From PGYR01 sp040264895 (GTDB taxonomy: Bacteria > Bacteroidota > Ignavibacteria > Kapaibacteriales > UBA2268): a stretch of DNA of 15,243 nucleotides. Position 1 is the stretch's first letter. Each line of letters starts with the position of its first letter. Positions 14,940 through 15,243 of this stretch are shown piece after piece. The stretch lies in the NCBI GenBank assembly GCA_040264895.1, contig JBDQHL010000037.1:1-15243 (forward strand), given 5' to 3'. Position numbers and translations under genes: made by a program. A model generated the notes under the pieces. That model was not told the DNA's origin. It did no database searches and worked only from the letters and a program-made list of their open reading frames with translations.

Positions 14940-15006
14940 ATGAAAACACAATTGGTATTTTGGTTATTCTACTGGTATAACTTTTGTGACACCAGATGAC
15001 AACTAG
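14940..15006 (+). other. Possible coding remnant between the two lipoprotein genes
   Basis: From 14947 the frame reads HNWYFGYSTGITFVTPDDN then TAG (15004-15006). It looks protein-like, and TFVTPDDN resembles TNFVSPDNL in the preceding lipoprotein, also visible in the DNA (ACTTT..GT..CACCAGAT..AACT in both). There is no start codon in this frame; a TGA lies just upstream at 14941. An ATG at 14940 gives only 19 codons in another frame. It may be the tail of a decayed paralogue, or chance. Confidence 0.3.
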
Positions 15007-15014
15007 GAAGATTT

Positions 15015-15243
15015 ATGAAAATATTTATTCAAATGACTATTCTATTTTTGAGTTTCAGTTTTTTTTCCTGTACAACAATTAATTATGATGAAGGAACTAT
15101 TGAAAATTATAGAGAGTTAAAATCAGATATATTAAAACGTACGATTGATTATTTTGTAGTTAATAATATCGTAGATACTACAGAATACTTTACTCTTCTT
15201 ACATATCCATATTATATAGATTTTACAATTCAAAATATAGAAA
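15015..15243 (+). CDS. Small lipoprotein, truncated by the window edge
   Basis: The ATG at 15015 is preceded by AGGAAG (15005-15010) at a 4-base spacing, one of the better ribosome sites in the window. The first 76 codons are open to the edge. MKIFIQMTILFLSFSFFS-C gives a lipoprotein signal with Cys19, followed by TTINYDEGTIENYRELKSDILKR and then DYFVVNNIVDTTEYFTLLTY. No family is recognisable from the visible part. It lies 75 bases after the frameshifted lipoprotein gene on the same strand and may form a small lipoprotein cluster with it. Confidence 0.7.
   Translation, partial: MKIFIQMTILFLSFSFFSCTTINYDEGTIENYRELKSDILKRTIDYFVVNNIVDTTEYFTLLTYPYYIDFTIQNIE

Overview
The window is AT-rich chromosomal DNA from a didermic bacterium of the Bacteroidota/Chlorobiota (FCB) superphylum. 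The supporting features are a C-terminal type A T9SS sorting domain on one secreted protein, several short lipoproteins, large OmpA-family envelope proteins, a flavin-dependent thymidylate synthase, and mostly poor Shine-Dalgarno sites. The OmpA protein at the right side resembles those I associate with Ignavibacteria/Kapabacteria-like lineages; that finer placement is inference.

Layout: (1) 24-2135, plus strand: a secreted WG-repeat protein, then a TraB/GumN-family lipoprotein. (2) 2161-8641, minus strand, in transcription order: a two-lipoyl-domain 2-oxoacid dehydrogenase E2, a Rho-independent terminator, a T9SS-secreted SGNH/GDSL-type hydrolase, a BtuF-like binding protein without a signal peptide, a FutA-like ferric-iron-binding lipoprotein, a Bax inhibitor-1 membrane protein, and a TPR-like protein whose start overlaps the BI-1 stop. 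(3) 8732-12211, minus strand: a tightly spaced trio of a vWA-like/OmpA/SPOR lipoprotein, ThyX and a LolA-like periplasmic protein (gaps of about 10 bases), probably one operon. (4) A divergent AT-rich intergenic region, then on the plus strand a large OmpA-family outer-membrane protein (12426-14348) interrupted by a single in-frame TAA, followed by a good terminator. (5) 14506 to the right edge: two small lipoprotein genes with a short, possibly degenerate coding remnant between them.

The common theme is cell-envelope biology: peptidoglycan anchoring (two OmpA-family proteins, one with SPOR), lipoprotein or lipid trafficking (LolA-like), metal or cofactor binding (two binding proteins without visible ABC partners) and T9SS secretion. 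E2 and ThyX are housekeeping metabolic enzymes.

The two observations most worth following are at the right. The small lipoprotein at 14506-14939 is open only if translation shifts by -1. The shift point is an A AAA AAA heptamer directly before a UAA stop, followed at typical spacing by an 8-9 bp hairpin, which is the layout of a programmed -1 frameshift. The OmpA gene carries an in-frame stop inside an otherwise intact reading frame. Either could also be mutation or sequencing error, which cannot be settled from one sequence.
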